A stretch of 64,000 nucleotides of DNA from an uncultured Lentibacter sp. (GTDB lineage: Bacteria > Pseudomonadota > Alphaproteobacteria > Rhodobacterales > Rhodobacteraceae): assembly GCF_937123735.1 (NCBI RefSeq), contig NZ_CAKZKL010000004.1, positions 1 through 64,000 on the forward strand, in the 5' to 3' direction. Each line of letters begins with the position of its first letter. Position 1 is the stretch's first letter. The notes beneath the pieces are model-generated. The model was given only the letters and a program-made list of their open reading frames with translations. It ran no database searches and was not told the origin of the DNA. Position numbers and translations under genes: made by a program. Shown one piece after another: positions 8,822 to 16,025 of the stretch.

Positions 8822-10039
8822 CAATACCCGCTCAAGCGCTTGGATAAGCTTATCAATTTCTGCTTTGTTGGTATAATGCACGAAGGAAAGCCGCAAAACG
8901 CCCCTCTGCATATCCACGCCCATGGCCTGAAGCGCGCGCACCGCGTAAAAATCACCGCCCCCGGCCATGATGCCCTGCTGCGCGAGGTCCGCAGCAACAT
9001 CTTCGCCATTGGCACTCAAAGCGAGCGCAACCGTAGGCGCGCGCAGCGTTGCATCTGCGGGGCCAATCAGGCGCACCGAATTCTTGGCGGTGAGATAGTC
9101 CAGCAAAGGTTGCAACAACTGAACTTCATGGGCGCGCATCATATCATGGACAGCCATCGCGCGCTCTGCTGCGGAGCCTTCAACACCATGATGCCAAGCC
9201 AAGGCCTCCGCGTAATCCGCCATCCCCGCACAAGCGGCAACCTGCGCATGATCTGGTCCCGCAGGTGTGAAACGCTTATAGAGGCTGCCAGCATTGAAAT
9301 AATGCCCCTGGTTGGGCAGAATTTCGCCCAAGGCGCGACGCATCACCATAATGCCCTGATGAGGGCCGTATGTTTTATAGGCCGAAAACAAGTAGATATC
9401 CGGCCCCATCAACCCGACGTTTGGAATACCATGGGGCGCATAGCTGACCCCATCAACGCAAACAAAAGCGCCCGCCGCGTGCGCCAGCGCGGTGATTTCC
9501 ACCACCGGGTTGATCTCACCAACCACATTCGAGCAATGTGGAAAACACACAAGCCGCACGCGCTCGTCGAGCAACTCTTCCAGCTTGCTCAGCTCCAGAT
9601 GGCCCGTCTCCGGATCAATCTGCCACTCGCGCACCTCAAAGCCCTCTTCTGCCAACCGCCGCCAAGGCCCGGTATTGGCTTCATGGTCTTGATTGGTCAC
9701 AATCACCGCATCGCCTGGCTGCATGAACTGGCGAAACGCGTTGGCCAGCACATAGGTGTTTTGGGTCGTTGAGGGCCCGAAACTCACTTCATCGGCCTCT
9801 ACCCCCATCATGGCCGCCAGGCGGCTACGGGCCTCATCCATTTCGGCACCGCCCAATCGGGACGCTTCATAGGGGGCATATGGCTGGACCTTGCGCTGCG
9901 TATAAAAGCGCATCAACCGTTCAATCACGGGTCGACAGGTGTAAGATCCTCCCGCGTTTTCAAAAAACGCCTGACCGGCAAGAGAGCCCTGTTCAAAAGC
10001 CGGAAACTGTGCGCGCACAAAATCAATATCGAGGTTCAT
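8819..10039 (-). CDS. Class V aminotransferase (cysteine desulfurase-like)
   Basis: A 406-residue PLP enzyme of fold type I. The PLP lysine is in FSAYKTYGPHQG (about residue 210) and an aspartate/histidine pair typical of the class V family lies before it (FVCVDGVSYAPHG). The start at 10039 was chosen because AAGGAGC sits just upstream; a further in-frame ATG five codons earlier would contain that ribosome-binding site. The family includes cysteine desulfurases, selenocysteine lyases and isopenicillin epimerase-like enzymes; the substrate cannot be assigned. No Suf or Isc genes adjoin it, although a sufE gene is elsewhere in the window. Confidence 0.8.
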   Translation of the reverse strand: MNLDIDFVRAQFPAFEQGSLAGQAFFENAGGSYTCRPVIERLMRFYTQRKVQPYAPYEASRLGGAEMDEARSRLAAMMGVEADEVSFGPSTTQNTYVLANAFRQFMQPGDAVIVTNQDHEANTGPWRRLAEEGFEVREWQIDPETGHLELSKLEELLDERVRLVCFPHCSNVVGEINPVVEITALAHAAGAFVCVDGVSYAPHGIPNVGLMGPDIYLFSAYKTYGPHQGIMVMRRALGEILPNQGHYFNAGSLYKRFTPAGPDHAQVAACAGMADYAEALAWHHGVEGSAAERAMAVHDMMRAHEVQLLQPLLDYLTAKNSVRLIGPADATLRAPTVALALSANGEDVAADLAQQGIMAGGGDFYAVRALQAMGVDMQRGVLRLSFVHYTNKAEIDKLIQALERVL

Positions 10040-10135
10040 GTTTCGCTCCTTCATTTGACATTTTCACCGGCACCGGATCGCACACGGATTGAAGCGCTCT
10101 GCCCTACAACCATCTGCGCAATCTGTCAGCCGGTC

Positions 10136-10552
10136 TCACCCCAATGCGGCGATCAGTTTTTCGGCATGTGCCTTGATCACTTCCATATCTCCCATGACAC
10201 CAGCCGGACCCAAAGATTTGCCGCTGTGGCGGGGTAAGATGTGAAAATGCAAATGAAACACCTCCTGCCCTCCAGCAGCCTCGGAGAACTGTTGCAATGT
10301 AATGCCATCTGCCCCAAAGGCTTTCATCGCCGCATTGGCGACCGTGCTTACGGTCGCCATACAGGCGCAAAGCTGCTCAGGGCTGGCGTCCAGAATATTG
10401 CGGCAGGGTGTCTTTGGAATGACAAGGCAGTGACCGGCGCTGCGCGGCATGATGTCCATAAAACAATAGGTTTGCTCGTCCTCATACACCTTGAAGGACG
10501 GTATCTCGCCACGCAAGATTTTGGCGAAAATATTGTCCGGATCATAACTCAT
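10136..10552 (-). CDS. HIT family nucleotide-binding protein
   Basis: A 138-residue histidine-triad protein with the active-site motif HLHFHILP at about residue 100 and a conserved N-terminal IFAKILRGEIP. HIT proteins hydrolyse nucleoside phosphoramidates or dinucleotides; the substrate here is unknown. The start at 10552 has AAAAAGGAG eight bases upstream, which rules out the longer frame beginning at 10636. A terminator hairpin separates it from acuI, so it is probably a separate transcript from the DMSP genes. Confidence 0.9.
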   Translation of the reverse strand: MSYDPDNIFAKILRGEIPSFKVYEDEQTYCFMDIMPRSAGHCLVIPKTPCRNILDASPEQLCACMATVSTVANAAMKAFGADGITLQQFSEAAGGQEVFHLHFHILPRHSGKSLGPAGVMGDMEVIKAHAEKLIAALG

Positions 10553-10621
10553 GGCGCACTCCTTTTTGACGCTTTGCCAGAGAGTTTCACCAAGCAGAAA
10601 GATTGGCAAGCACCTCAAACG

Positions 10622-10649
10622 AAAAGAGCTGCCCAAAACAGGGCAGCTC
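10622..10649 (-). terminator. Terminator after acuI
   Basis: A perfect 9-bp stem, GAGCTGCCC (10626-10634) and GGGCAGCTC (10641-10649), with a six-base loop. On the minus strand it is followed by TTTTCG. It lies about 30 bases beyond the acuI stop and ends the DUF2182-DUF1326-dmdA-acuI unit. Confidence 0.8.
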
Positions 10650-10679
10650 TCCCTTATTTGGCCGGGAAACCCGGCGCGA

Positions 10680-11672
10680 TCAGGCGTTCACATCAACGAC
10701 AACGCGCCCTTTGACTTGCCCCTTGAGGATGTCACGCCCCAACTGTGGCAGATCACTCAGCACTGCGGGCTGGATCATCGCTTCAAGCTTGTCCATGGGC
10801 AGATCTTTCGCGATCCTCTCCCAGGCCCGCAACCGGTTGTCATAGGGCTGCATGACACTGTCAATTCCCAACAGGTTCACACCTCGCAGCAAGAACGGAA
10901 TAACCGTCGCGGGCAAGCCCGCCCCACCGGCAAGGCCAACAGCGGCAACAGAAGCCCCATATTGCATCTGTCCCAATGCGCGGGCCAGCATCTCGCCTCC
11001 CACAGCATCCACGCAGCCGCCCCATGTTTCGGCCTCTAGCGGGCGCTTCACGGTTTCGTTCAGCTCTTCGCGGGCCACAATTTGAGACGCGCCAAGGCCT
11101 GTCAGATAGTCAGCTGTTTCCGGACGGCCCGTCACCGCAGCAACTTCGTGACCAAGGTTGGCCAGAATAGCCGTTGCCACAGACCCGACACCACCGGCCG
11201 CCCCTGTCACCAAAACAGGCCCCGCCTTGATGCCGTGATCCTCAAGCGCCATCACCGCAAGCATGGCTGTGAAGCCGGCCGTTCCAACCGCCATTGCCTG
11301 CCGTGTGGTCAGCCCTGCGGGCAGTGGCACAAGCCAATCCGCTTTCACTCGGGCCTTTTGCGCATATCCACCCCAATGGGCCTCTCCCACGCGCCACCCT
11401 GTGAGCACTACCTTGTCGCCGGCTTTGTAGCGTGGATCGTTTGAGCTTTCGACAGTCCCGGCAAAATCAATGCCCGGAACATGCGGATAGTTGCGCACAA
11501 GGCCGCCGCCGGGCCCGATGCAGAGGCCATCCTTGTAATTTACAGTGGAGTAATCCACAGCCACCGTCACATCTCCCTCGGGGAGGTCCGCAACAGAAAT
11601 TTGGCGAAGCTCAGCGTTTGTCTTGCCCGTCTCAGCATCTTTATCTACGATGATCGCGTTAAATTCGCTCAT
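10680..11672 (-). CDS. acuI: Acryloyl-CoA reductase AcuI (YhdH-type MDR oxidoreductase)
   Basis: A 330-residue zinc-independent medium-chain oxidoreductase. The NADPH-binding loop VTGAAGGVGSVA lies at about residues 155-166, and the protein has the YhdH-like N-terminus (YSTVNYKDGL). AcuI reduces toxic acryloyl-CoA, a product of DMSP breakdown, to propionyl-CoA. In roseobacters acuI commonly sits directly downstream of dmdA, exactly as here with a 16-base gap. Without that context the family would only be called an MDR quinone reductase, so the specific name relies on both sequence and neighbourhood. Confidence 0.9.
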   Translation of the reverse strand: MSEFNAIIVDKDAETGKTNAELRQISVADLPEGDVTVAVDYSTVNYKDGLCIGPGGGLVRNYPHVPGIDFAGTVESSNDPRYKAGDKVVLTGWRVGEAHWGGYAQKARVKADWLVPLPAGLTTRQAMAVGTAGFTAMLAVMALEDHGIKAGPVLVTGAAGGVGSVATAILANLGHEVAAVTGRPETADYLTGLGASQIVAREELNETVKRPLEAETWGGCVDAVGGEMLARALGQMQYGASVAAVGLAGGAGLPATVIPFLLRGVNLLGIDSVMQPYDNRLRAWERIAKDLPMDKLEAMIQPAVLSDLPQLGRDILKGQVKGRVVVDVNA

Positions 11673-11688
11673 CTTTTTACCTCTTCCT

Positions 11689-12792
11689 TCAAATCCAGAA
11701 TGTTTCTCTCACAGTGGCCGCACGCACACCGGCCGGCGTGATCACATCCACTTCACTGCCTTCATCCCAATGTGTCATACGCACAAGCCCAATGGACACA
11801 TTCGTTGCAAAATCAGGCGAGTATGCAGCGCTGCTAATGTTTCCAACCTGTTTATCACCCACCATAATCGGCCAGAGGCGGTCACATGGCGGAACTTTGT
11901 CACCGTGTATCTCAACCGCCCGGATCTGGCGCACAGGGCCCTCTTGGGCCACACGCAACAACGCGTCCCGCCCCACACAGCCAATCGCGGAATGTGTGTT
12001 GCAAAACTTTCCCAACCCACATTCGTGCGGCGTGTTGTCATCGGTCATGTCGTTGCCGTAACTCAGCAAGCCTCCCTCGATGCGCTCGATCAGATTTGGG
12101 CATCCCGCATGGATATCATGCGCTTTACCAGCCTCCATCAAAGCATTCCAAAGCGGCATCCCGTTCTCGGTGCCATCGACATAGATCTCAAATCCACCCT
12201 GCTTTGAGTAACCCGAGCGCGCGACAACGTGTTTGCGGCCATTGAACTCCAGCATCGCGAACCGGAAAAACCGGATATCACGCACGGCATCGCCAAAAAC
12301 GTCCGCCATAACATCGTCTGCCCGTGGTCCTTGCACAGCCAGCGGGCTGACATCAGGTTCATCGACCAACACATCAAGACGATACCCATAGGCAATGCCC
12401 TTGACCCAGAGCAGCAGATCGCTGTCAGCAATCGAAATCCACCAACGATCCTCCGCCAGCTTCACAGCCACCGGATCATTAAGCATTCCCCCGGTTTCAT
12501 CGACGATTGGGACATAATAACACTGCCCAACCTGCATGTTGCGCAGATCACGCGGGGTGAGCATCTGCATGAGCCGTGTGGCGTCGGGCCCGCGCAGCTC
12601 CACTTGCCGCTCACAGGCCACATCCCAGAGCTGAACCGCCTCCTTGAGGTGGCGGTAATCTTCTTCAACCGATCGAAACACGGTTGGCAGGAGCATCCGG
12701 TTATAGACCGTATACCCTTTCACACCTGCGGCCTCCACACCCTCGCTAAACGGGGTGCGGCGCAGACGGCGCGACAAAGAAATCAGCGCCAT
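11689..12792 (-). CDS. dmdA: DMSP demethylase DmdA
   Basis: A 367-residue glycine-cleavage T-protein (GcvT) family enzyme that moves a methyl group from dimethylsulfoniopropionate to tetrahydrofolate, giving methylmercaptopropionate. Roseobacter DmdA features are visible along the length: SRRLRRTPFSEGVEAAGVKG at the N-terminus, QCYYVPIVDETGGMLNDP, VSPLAVQGPRADD, ARSGYSKQGGFEIYV and LLSYGNDMT. The overall pattern is that of DmdA rather than GcvT or dimethylglycine dehydrogenase. Start and stop codons of this gene and DUF1326 overlap by one base (TAATG), implying translational coupling; an upstream Met adds six residues but would lie inside DUF1326. Probably regulated by the divergent GntR protein. 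Confidence 0.93.
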   Translation of the reverse strand: MALISLSRRLRRTPFSEGVEAAGVKGYTVYNRMLLPTVFRSVEEDYRHLKEAVQLWDVACERQVELRGPDATRLMQMLTPRDLRNMQVGQCYYVPIVDETGGMLNDPVAVKLAEDRWWISIADSDLLLWVKGIAYGYRLDVLVDEPDVSPLAVQGPRADDVMADVFGDAVRDIRFFRFAMLEFNGRKHVVARSGYSKQGGFEIYVDGTENGMPLWNALMEAGKAHDIHAGCPNLIERIEGGLLSYGNDMTDDNTPHECGLGKFCNTHSAIGCVGRDALLRVAQEGPVRQIRAVEIHGDKVPPCDRLWPIMVGDKQVGNISSAAYSPDFATNVSIGLVRMTHWDEGSEVDVITPAGVRAATVRETFWI

Positions 12793-13424
12793 TAGCGTGG
12801 ACCGTGCCAATCAATCTGACAAATCTCTGCCGAGCGGCCATCAAAGTCCCAGACACGGCCAAAAGCACGCACCCGCCCTTTTGTCGCCTTGGCAACTGTG
12901 ATGTCAGGGCCCATCCAATATTCCGTGTTGGTCACGACAATCTCTTTGCCGTCCTTGCCCTCGACAGGCACAACAGAGCCCTGGATTTTCTTGCCAACGG
13001 TTAGGCGGCGCTCTTTACCTTCGGTTTCGAAGCTTACAGGTGCGCGCTCTGCTCCCAGATATTCGCCGACCAGCATTCCAAACAAACCCGTTGTTCCGCG
13101 TGCCGCGCCCGAGAAAATTGCTTCCAACGCCTCATATTGCGCTTCATCGGCGCGATCATCGATAAACGCCGCAGCCTTCCAGTTGCCACGGCCCATATTC
13201 CCCGGAATCTCCAGGAACAAACCGACATTCAGCCCCGACAGGCTGACACCGCCATACTCGCCCTCGTCGATCCGCACACCAGACCAGGCCTGACAATGGC
13301 CCTCGGTGGGCGGATGCTGCCCAAGACTGACCACACAGGGGCAAAAAACGATACAGTTGCAATTGAGAATAAGCTCCCCTTTGATCGTCCAGGGAATCGT
13401 GCCGATTTCACCATCTAAAGCCAT
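12792..13424 (-). CDS. DUF1326 cysteine-rich protein
   Basis: A 210-residue soluble protein of the DUF1326 family, function unknown. Near the N-terminus it has the clustered cysteines NCNCIVFCPC (C22, C24, C28, C30) and a further C44, which look suited to binding a metal or forming a redox centre. No signal peptide is apparent. It is preceded by a strong AGGAGGAAG. It lies 12 bases after DUF2182 and overlaps dmdA by one base. DUF1326 and DUF2182 are often neighbours, so they probably form a functional pair. Its place directly upstream of dmdA suggests a role in DMSP use or in handling its sulfur products, but this is inference. Confidence 0.85.
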   Translation of the reverse strand: MALDGEIGTIPWTIKGELILNCNCIVFCPCVVSLGQHPPTEGHCQAWSGVRIDEGEYGGVSLSGLNVGLFLEIPGNMGRGNWKAAAFIDDRADEAQYEALEAIFSGAARGTTGLFGMLVGEYLGAERAPVSFETEGKERRLTVGKKIQGSVVPVEGKDGKEIVVTNTEYWMGPDITVAKATKGRVRAFGRVWDFDGRSAEICQIDWHGPR

Positions 13425-13436
13425 GTTCTTCCTCCT

Positions 13437-14201
13437 CTAAATTAGCGTGCCCGCAAGCACAAATAGCCCCCAACCAATCAGAGCAACCCCCAAAGGTTTG
13501 GTCAGCCAGCGCCCCAAATCGGGCAGTTTTTCCAAAATCATCATCGCAGTCGCCAACCCCATGAATGCGAGGTTCATCACGCCACCTACAAAGCCCAGCA
13601 ACATGAGAGCCCAGCAGCACCCAAGGCAAACCAACCCAAGCCGCAGCCCATTGCGCCACGGCCCTTCATCCCAGTGTTGCATGAAAAAGCTCATGGGGCG
13701 GCGGCACTTGCTCAAACAGGCCTCTTTGAGGGCAGAAAACTGATACGCTCCCGCAAACAGCAACAAACCTGCCGTCAAAAGCGGTGATTGGCTTTGCCCC
13801 AACACATCCACAGCACCCTTGACTGTCAGGGCCATCTGCACCCCAGCTGCCAAGGCGGCGAATCCAAGCCAGACACACAAGTAACCGGCGACCAGCGTTC
13901 CAAAACGCCCCTGCCCGGTTGCGCCTGCCAAATCGTCGTATGTGCCAAAAGCCGGCAAGGCCGTTGGCGCCATCATCGCGGCCGACATCAAGGCCCACAT
14001 GGCAAACAATTTAAGCAGCCCAACGCCATCCGGCGTCACGGTGCACAAGGCTTCCCAGAACTCTGATCCATAAATCTTGGAATAGGCGCGCATCTCGGCA
14101 GGTATGGCCATGACAAACAGAGCTGTCCATGCCGACGCAATCAGCACAAAAAGCATTAGCCAGTGCAGGCCTGTCATTGTTTTGATGCGGCTCAAAAGCA
14201 T
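13437..14201 (-). CDS. DUF2182 predicted metal-binding membrane protein
   Basis: A 254-residue integral membrane protein with about six hydrophobic segments (roughly 11-33, 62-80, 100-128, 136-152, 187-215 and 230-252). It has the family hallmark MWALMSAAMMAPT (about residues 68-80), and the cysteine pairs CLSKC and CLGCC (about 161-165 and 195-199). The family is annotated as predicted metal-binding, with no proven function. It is the first gene of the unit that continues with DUF1326, dmdA and acuI, and is divergent from the GntR gene. Export or insertion of a metal, or transport of a sulfur compound, would both fit. Confidence 0.85.
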   Translation of the reverse strand: MLLSRIKTMTGLHWLMLFVLIASAWTALFVMAIPAEMRAYSKIYGSEFWEALCTVTPDGVGLLKLFAMWALMSAAMMAPTALPAFGTYDDLAGATGQGRFGTLVAGYLCVWLGFAALAAGVQMALTVKGAVDVLGQSQSPLLTAGLLLFAGAYQFSALKEACLSKCRRPMSFFMQHWDEGPWRNGLRLGLVCLGCCWALMLLGFVGGVMNLAFMGLATAMMILEKLPDLGRWLTKPLGVALIGWGLFVLAGTLI

Positions 14202-14226
14202 TCTGTTCTCATCTGCGACTCAGGTC

Positions 14227-14281
14227 TTGATCGCAAATGTCAGACAATTTATCCTCTGCGTAAAGAACAATTGTAAGACAA
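14227..14281. promoter_or_regulatory. Divergent promoter with two GntR/FadR-type operators
   Basis: Two 11-bp sites fit the FadR-subfamily pattern TNGTNNNACNA or its near form: ATGTCAGACAA (14237-14247) and TTGTAAGACAA (14271-14281), centres 34 bp apart. A leftward promoter candidate, TTACAA / GATAAA with 17-bp spacing (minus strand 14276-14248), is overlapped at -35 by the second site and followed closely by the first. A rightward candidate, TTGATC (14227-14232) / TATCCT (14250-14255) with 17 bp, holds the first site in its spacer. The second site ends at the regulator's start codon. This geometry predicts that the GntR protein represses both directions. Confidence 0.55.
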
Positions 14282-15022
14282 ATGAAAAAAACTCGCACAA
14301 CGCCCTCGGATCTCTCTGCGACAATCGCCAAAAACATCCGTGACGCCATTGTCTCGGGAGCCTTGATTGTGGATGAGCGCTTGCCCTCCGAAGCCGATCT
14401 CTCCGAGCAGTTCAACGTCTCTCGCCCAACGGTGCGTGAAGCGCTCAAACGCCTTGCGGCACAATCTCTGATCCGCACCCAGCGGGGTGCCACGGGGGGC
14501 GCATTTGTCAATCATATCAGCTTTCAAGACGCCTATCCGCAACAAATCACCACGTCGACCTTGCTTTTGAGCATGAATGACGTGAGCTTTGAAACAGCCT
14601 GCGAAGCGCGCTTTGCTCTGGAGCGGGCTTGCGCACCTCTTTCCGCACAACGGCGCAGTGCAGATCACCTCGCCACAATGCGCACCGAAATCTTTCGCCA
14701 ATCACAGCCGGGTCTTTCTGATGAGGCCTGGTGCGCCTCAGATGTCAGCTTTCACCGCGCGCTGGTCGATGGTGCGGCCAACCCGGTCTTGTCCTATCAA
14801 CTCGCCGGCGCAATCGAAGCGATCGAACCTTTGATGAACATGATCACCTTCACCGCCCGCTCACGCGCCGAGATCATTGCTTTGCATACCGAAATTGCTG
14901 ATGGGCTGGAAGATCAAGCTCCAGACAAGGTTGATGGCGCCTTGATTGCCCTTGAAACCTACACACGACAACTCGCCAAAGACGTCTTTTCGCGCCAAAA
15001 ATCTGCCAAAACCACGACCTAA
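14282..15022 (+). CDS. GntR family regulator, FadR/FCD subfamily
   Basis: A 246-residue transcription factor. Residues about 10-75 form the GntR winged helix-turn-helix (RLPSEADLSEQFNVSRPTVR), and residues about 95-225 are an all-helical FCD ligand domain with the conserved D-x-x-F-H pattern (SDVSFHRALVDG) and later ALHTEIADGL-like histidine that usually bind a metal and an organic acid. It is divergent from DUF2182-DUF1326-dmdA-acuI and 59 bases upstream of ectC. By position it likely controls the DMSP unit and itself. The ligand is unknown; a DMSP catabolite such as acrylate, methylmercaptopropionate or propionate is plausible. Confidence 0.9.
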   Translation: MKKTRTTPSDLSATIAKNIRDAIVSGALIVDERLPSEADLSEQFNVSRPTVREALKRLAAQSLIRTQRGATGGAFVNHISFQDAYPQQITTSTLLLSMNDVSFETACEARFALERACAPLSAQRRSADHLATMRTEIFRQSQPGLSDEAWCASDVSFHRALVDGAANPVLSYQLAGAIEAIEPLMNMITFTARSRAEIIALHTEIADGLEDQAPDKVDGALIALETYTRQLAKDVFSRQKSAKTTT

Positions 15023-15081
15023 ATTGGCCTTTTTTGCAAGCTATGCCTTTTGCATGAACCTTGGTTATGCAGGGAGTAGAC

Positions 15082-15468
15082 ATGTTTACCCGCACACTCA
15101 CCGAAGTTGAGAAAACAGATCGTTTTGTAAACTGGGGCAACGGCACAAGCCACCGCCTTCTCACCGAGCAAGATATGATGGGTTTCACCATCTGTCATAC
15201 GGTCGTCCATGCCGGGACTGAATCACGGCTGCAATATCGCAACCATCTGGAAGCCTGCTATTGTGTGTCCGGAACGGGATCAGTGCGCACCTTGGATGGC
15301 AAGGTCCACAGCATCTCACCGGGAACAGTATATGTGCTCGATCAGCATGACGACCATTATCTCTCTGCCGATCCGCAGCAGAACATGGTTCTGATCAGCG
15401 TCTTCAATCCGCCCCTGAAAGGCACAGAGCGCCACAGCTTGGCTGCAAACGCAGCCTCGGCCTATTAA
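15082..15468 (+). CDS. ectC: L-ectoine synthase, solitary copy
   Basis: A 128-residue cupin of the EctC family, which cyclises N-gamma-acetyl-diaminobutyrate to the compatible solute ectoine. The iron-ligand residues known in characterised EctC proteins (Glu57, Tyr85, His93) have counterparts at E57 (NHLEACY), Y84 (GTVYVLDQHD) and H92. The C-terminal VFNPPLKG is also typical. The ATG at 15082 is preceded by AGGGAG. No ectA, ectB, ectD or ask_ect is in the window, so this is an orphan gene. It may act on imported precursor, or have drifted to another cupin function. It lies downstream of the GntR gene, possibly on the same transcript. Confidence 0.88.
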   Translation: MFTRTLTEVEKTDRFVNWGNGTSHRLLTEQDMMGFTICHTVVHAGTESRLQYRNHLEACYCVSGTGSVRTLDGKVHSISPGTVYVLDQHDDHYLSADPQQNMVLISVFNPPLKGTERHSLAANAASAY

Positions 15469-15589
15469 GACGTCCAGTCCGCTCAATCAAAAACGGCTCT
15501 GCGCGCGCCGTATCGCCCCCTTCGCTAAACATTGCTGAAATTACCCCTTCAAATAGGCCGGATAAGAGCCTATCTTGTCATTGTCTCTC

Positions 15590-15895
15590 TGAGACTATGG
15601 ACATAAACGCGCTCGTAATAAGCGGATCGGACCCGGGGGCGGTACCCGGCGTCTCCACCAAACATCCTTCATTTGGGGATCATGGGGACGAAATAGGATC
15701 GACGAACGTCTAAAGGGGTTAGCTTTGTTTCGGCTGTCTGCCACCGTTATCGGCGAAACTTGTACAATTGCAAATGACAATCGTGCTCCAATGGCGATGG
15801 CCGCGTAAGCGACCGGAACTGTTGAAATCTAAGTCCTTACGTTTAGCGACCTAAGGCGGGGTTCGCAGGCACCTGGCAACAGAAGCCTGCACTTT
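15590..15895 (+). ncRNA. ssrA: tmRNA, circularly permuted two-piece form
   Basis: The acceptor piece comes first and ends GTCTCCACCA at 15660; a short spacer follows and the coding piece begins GGGGACG at 15684. CGTCTCC of the acceptor pairs with GGGGACG (one G-U), rebuilding the tRNA-like acceptor stem. The tag frame runs 15770-15808 and encodes ANDNRAPMAMAA then TAA. Permuted genes of this type are typical of alphaproteobacteria. The RNA rescues stalled ribosomes with SmpB and tags the nascent chain for ClpXP. The outer ends are approximate; a GCAGGC/GCCTGC hairpin near 15866-15891 marks the 3' side. Confidence 0.93.
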
Positions 15896-16025
15896 TCCCC
15901 TTATCGCGCCGCCCATACACGACCAACACGCAAGTCTGATTAAAGGTGGCAAGCGGCCTCCGAGCTTTTGCACCGGCCACATGGCAGCTAAGATGCCCGA
16001 ACACAGGCTAGCCAAAGGCGATTGA

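Noticed and set aside
15023..15081. Third GntR operator before ectC
   Set aside because: No TNGTNNNACNA-type site was found in this gap, so direct control of ectC by the neighbouring regulator is not supported by sequence.
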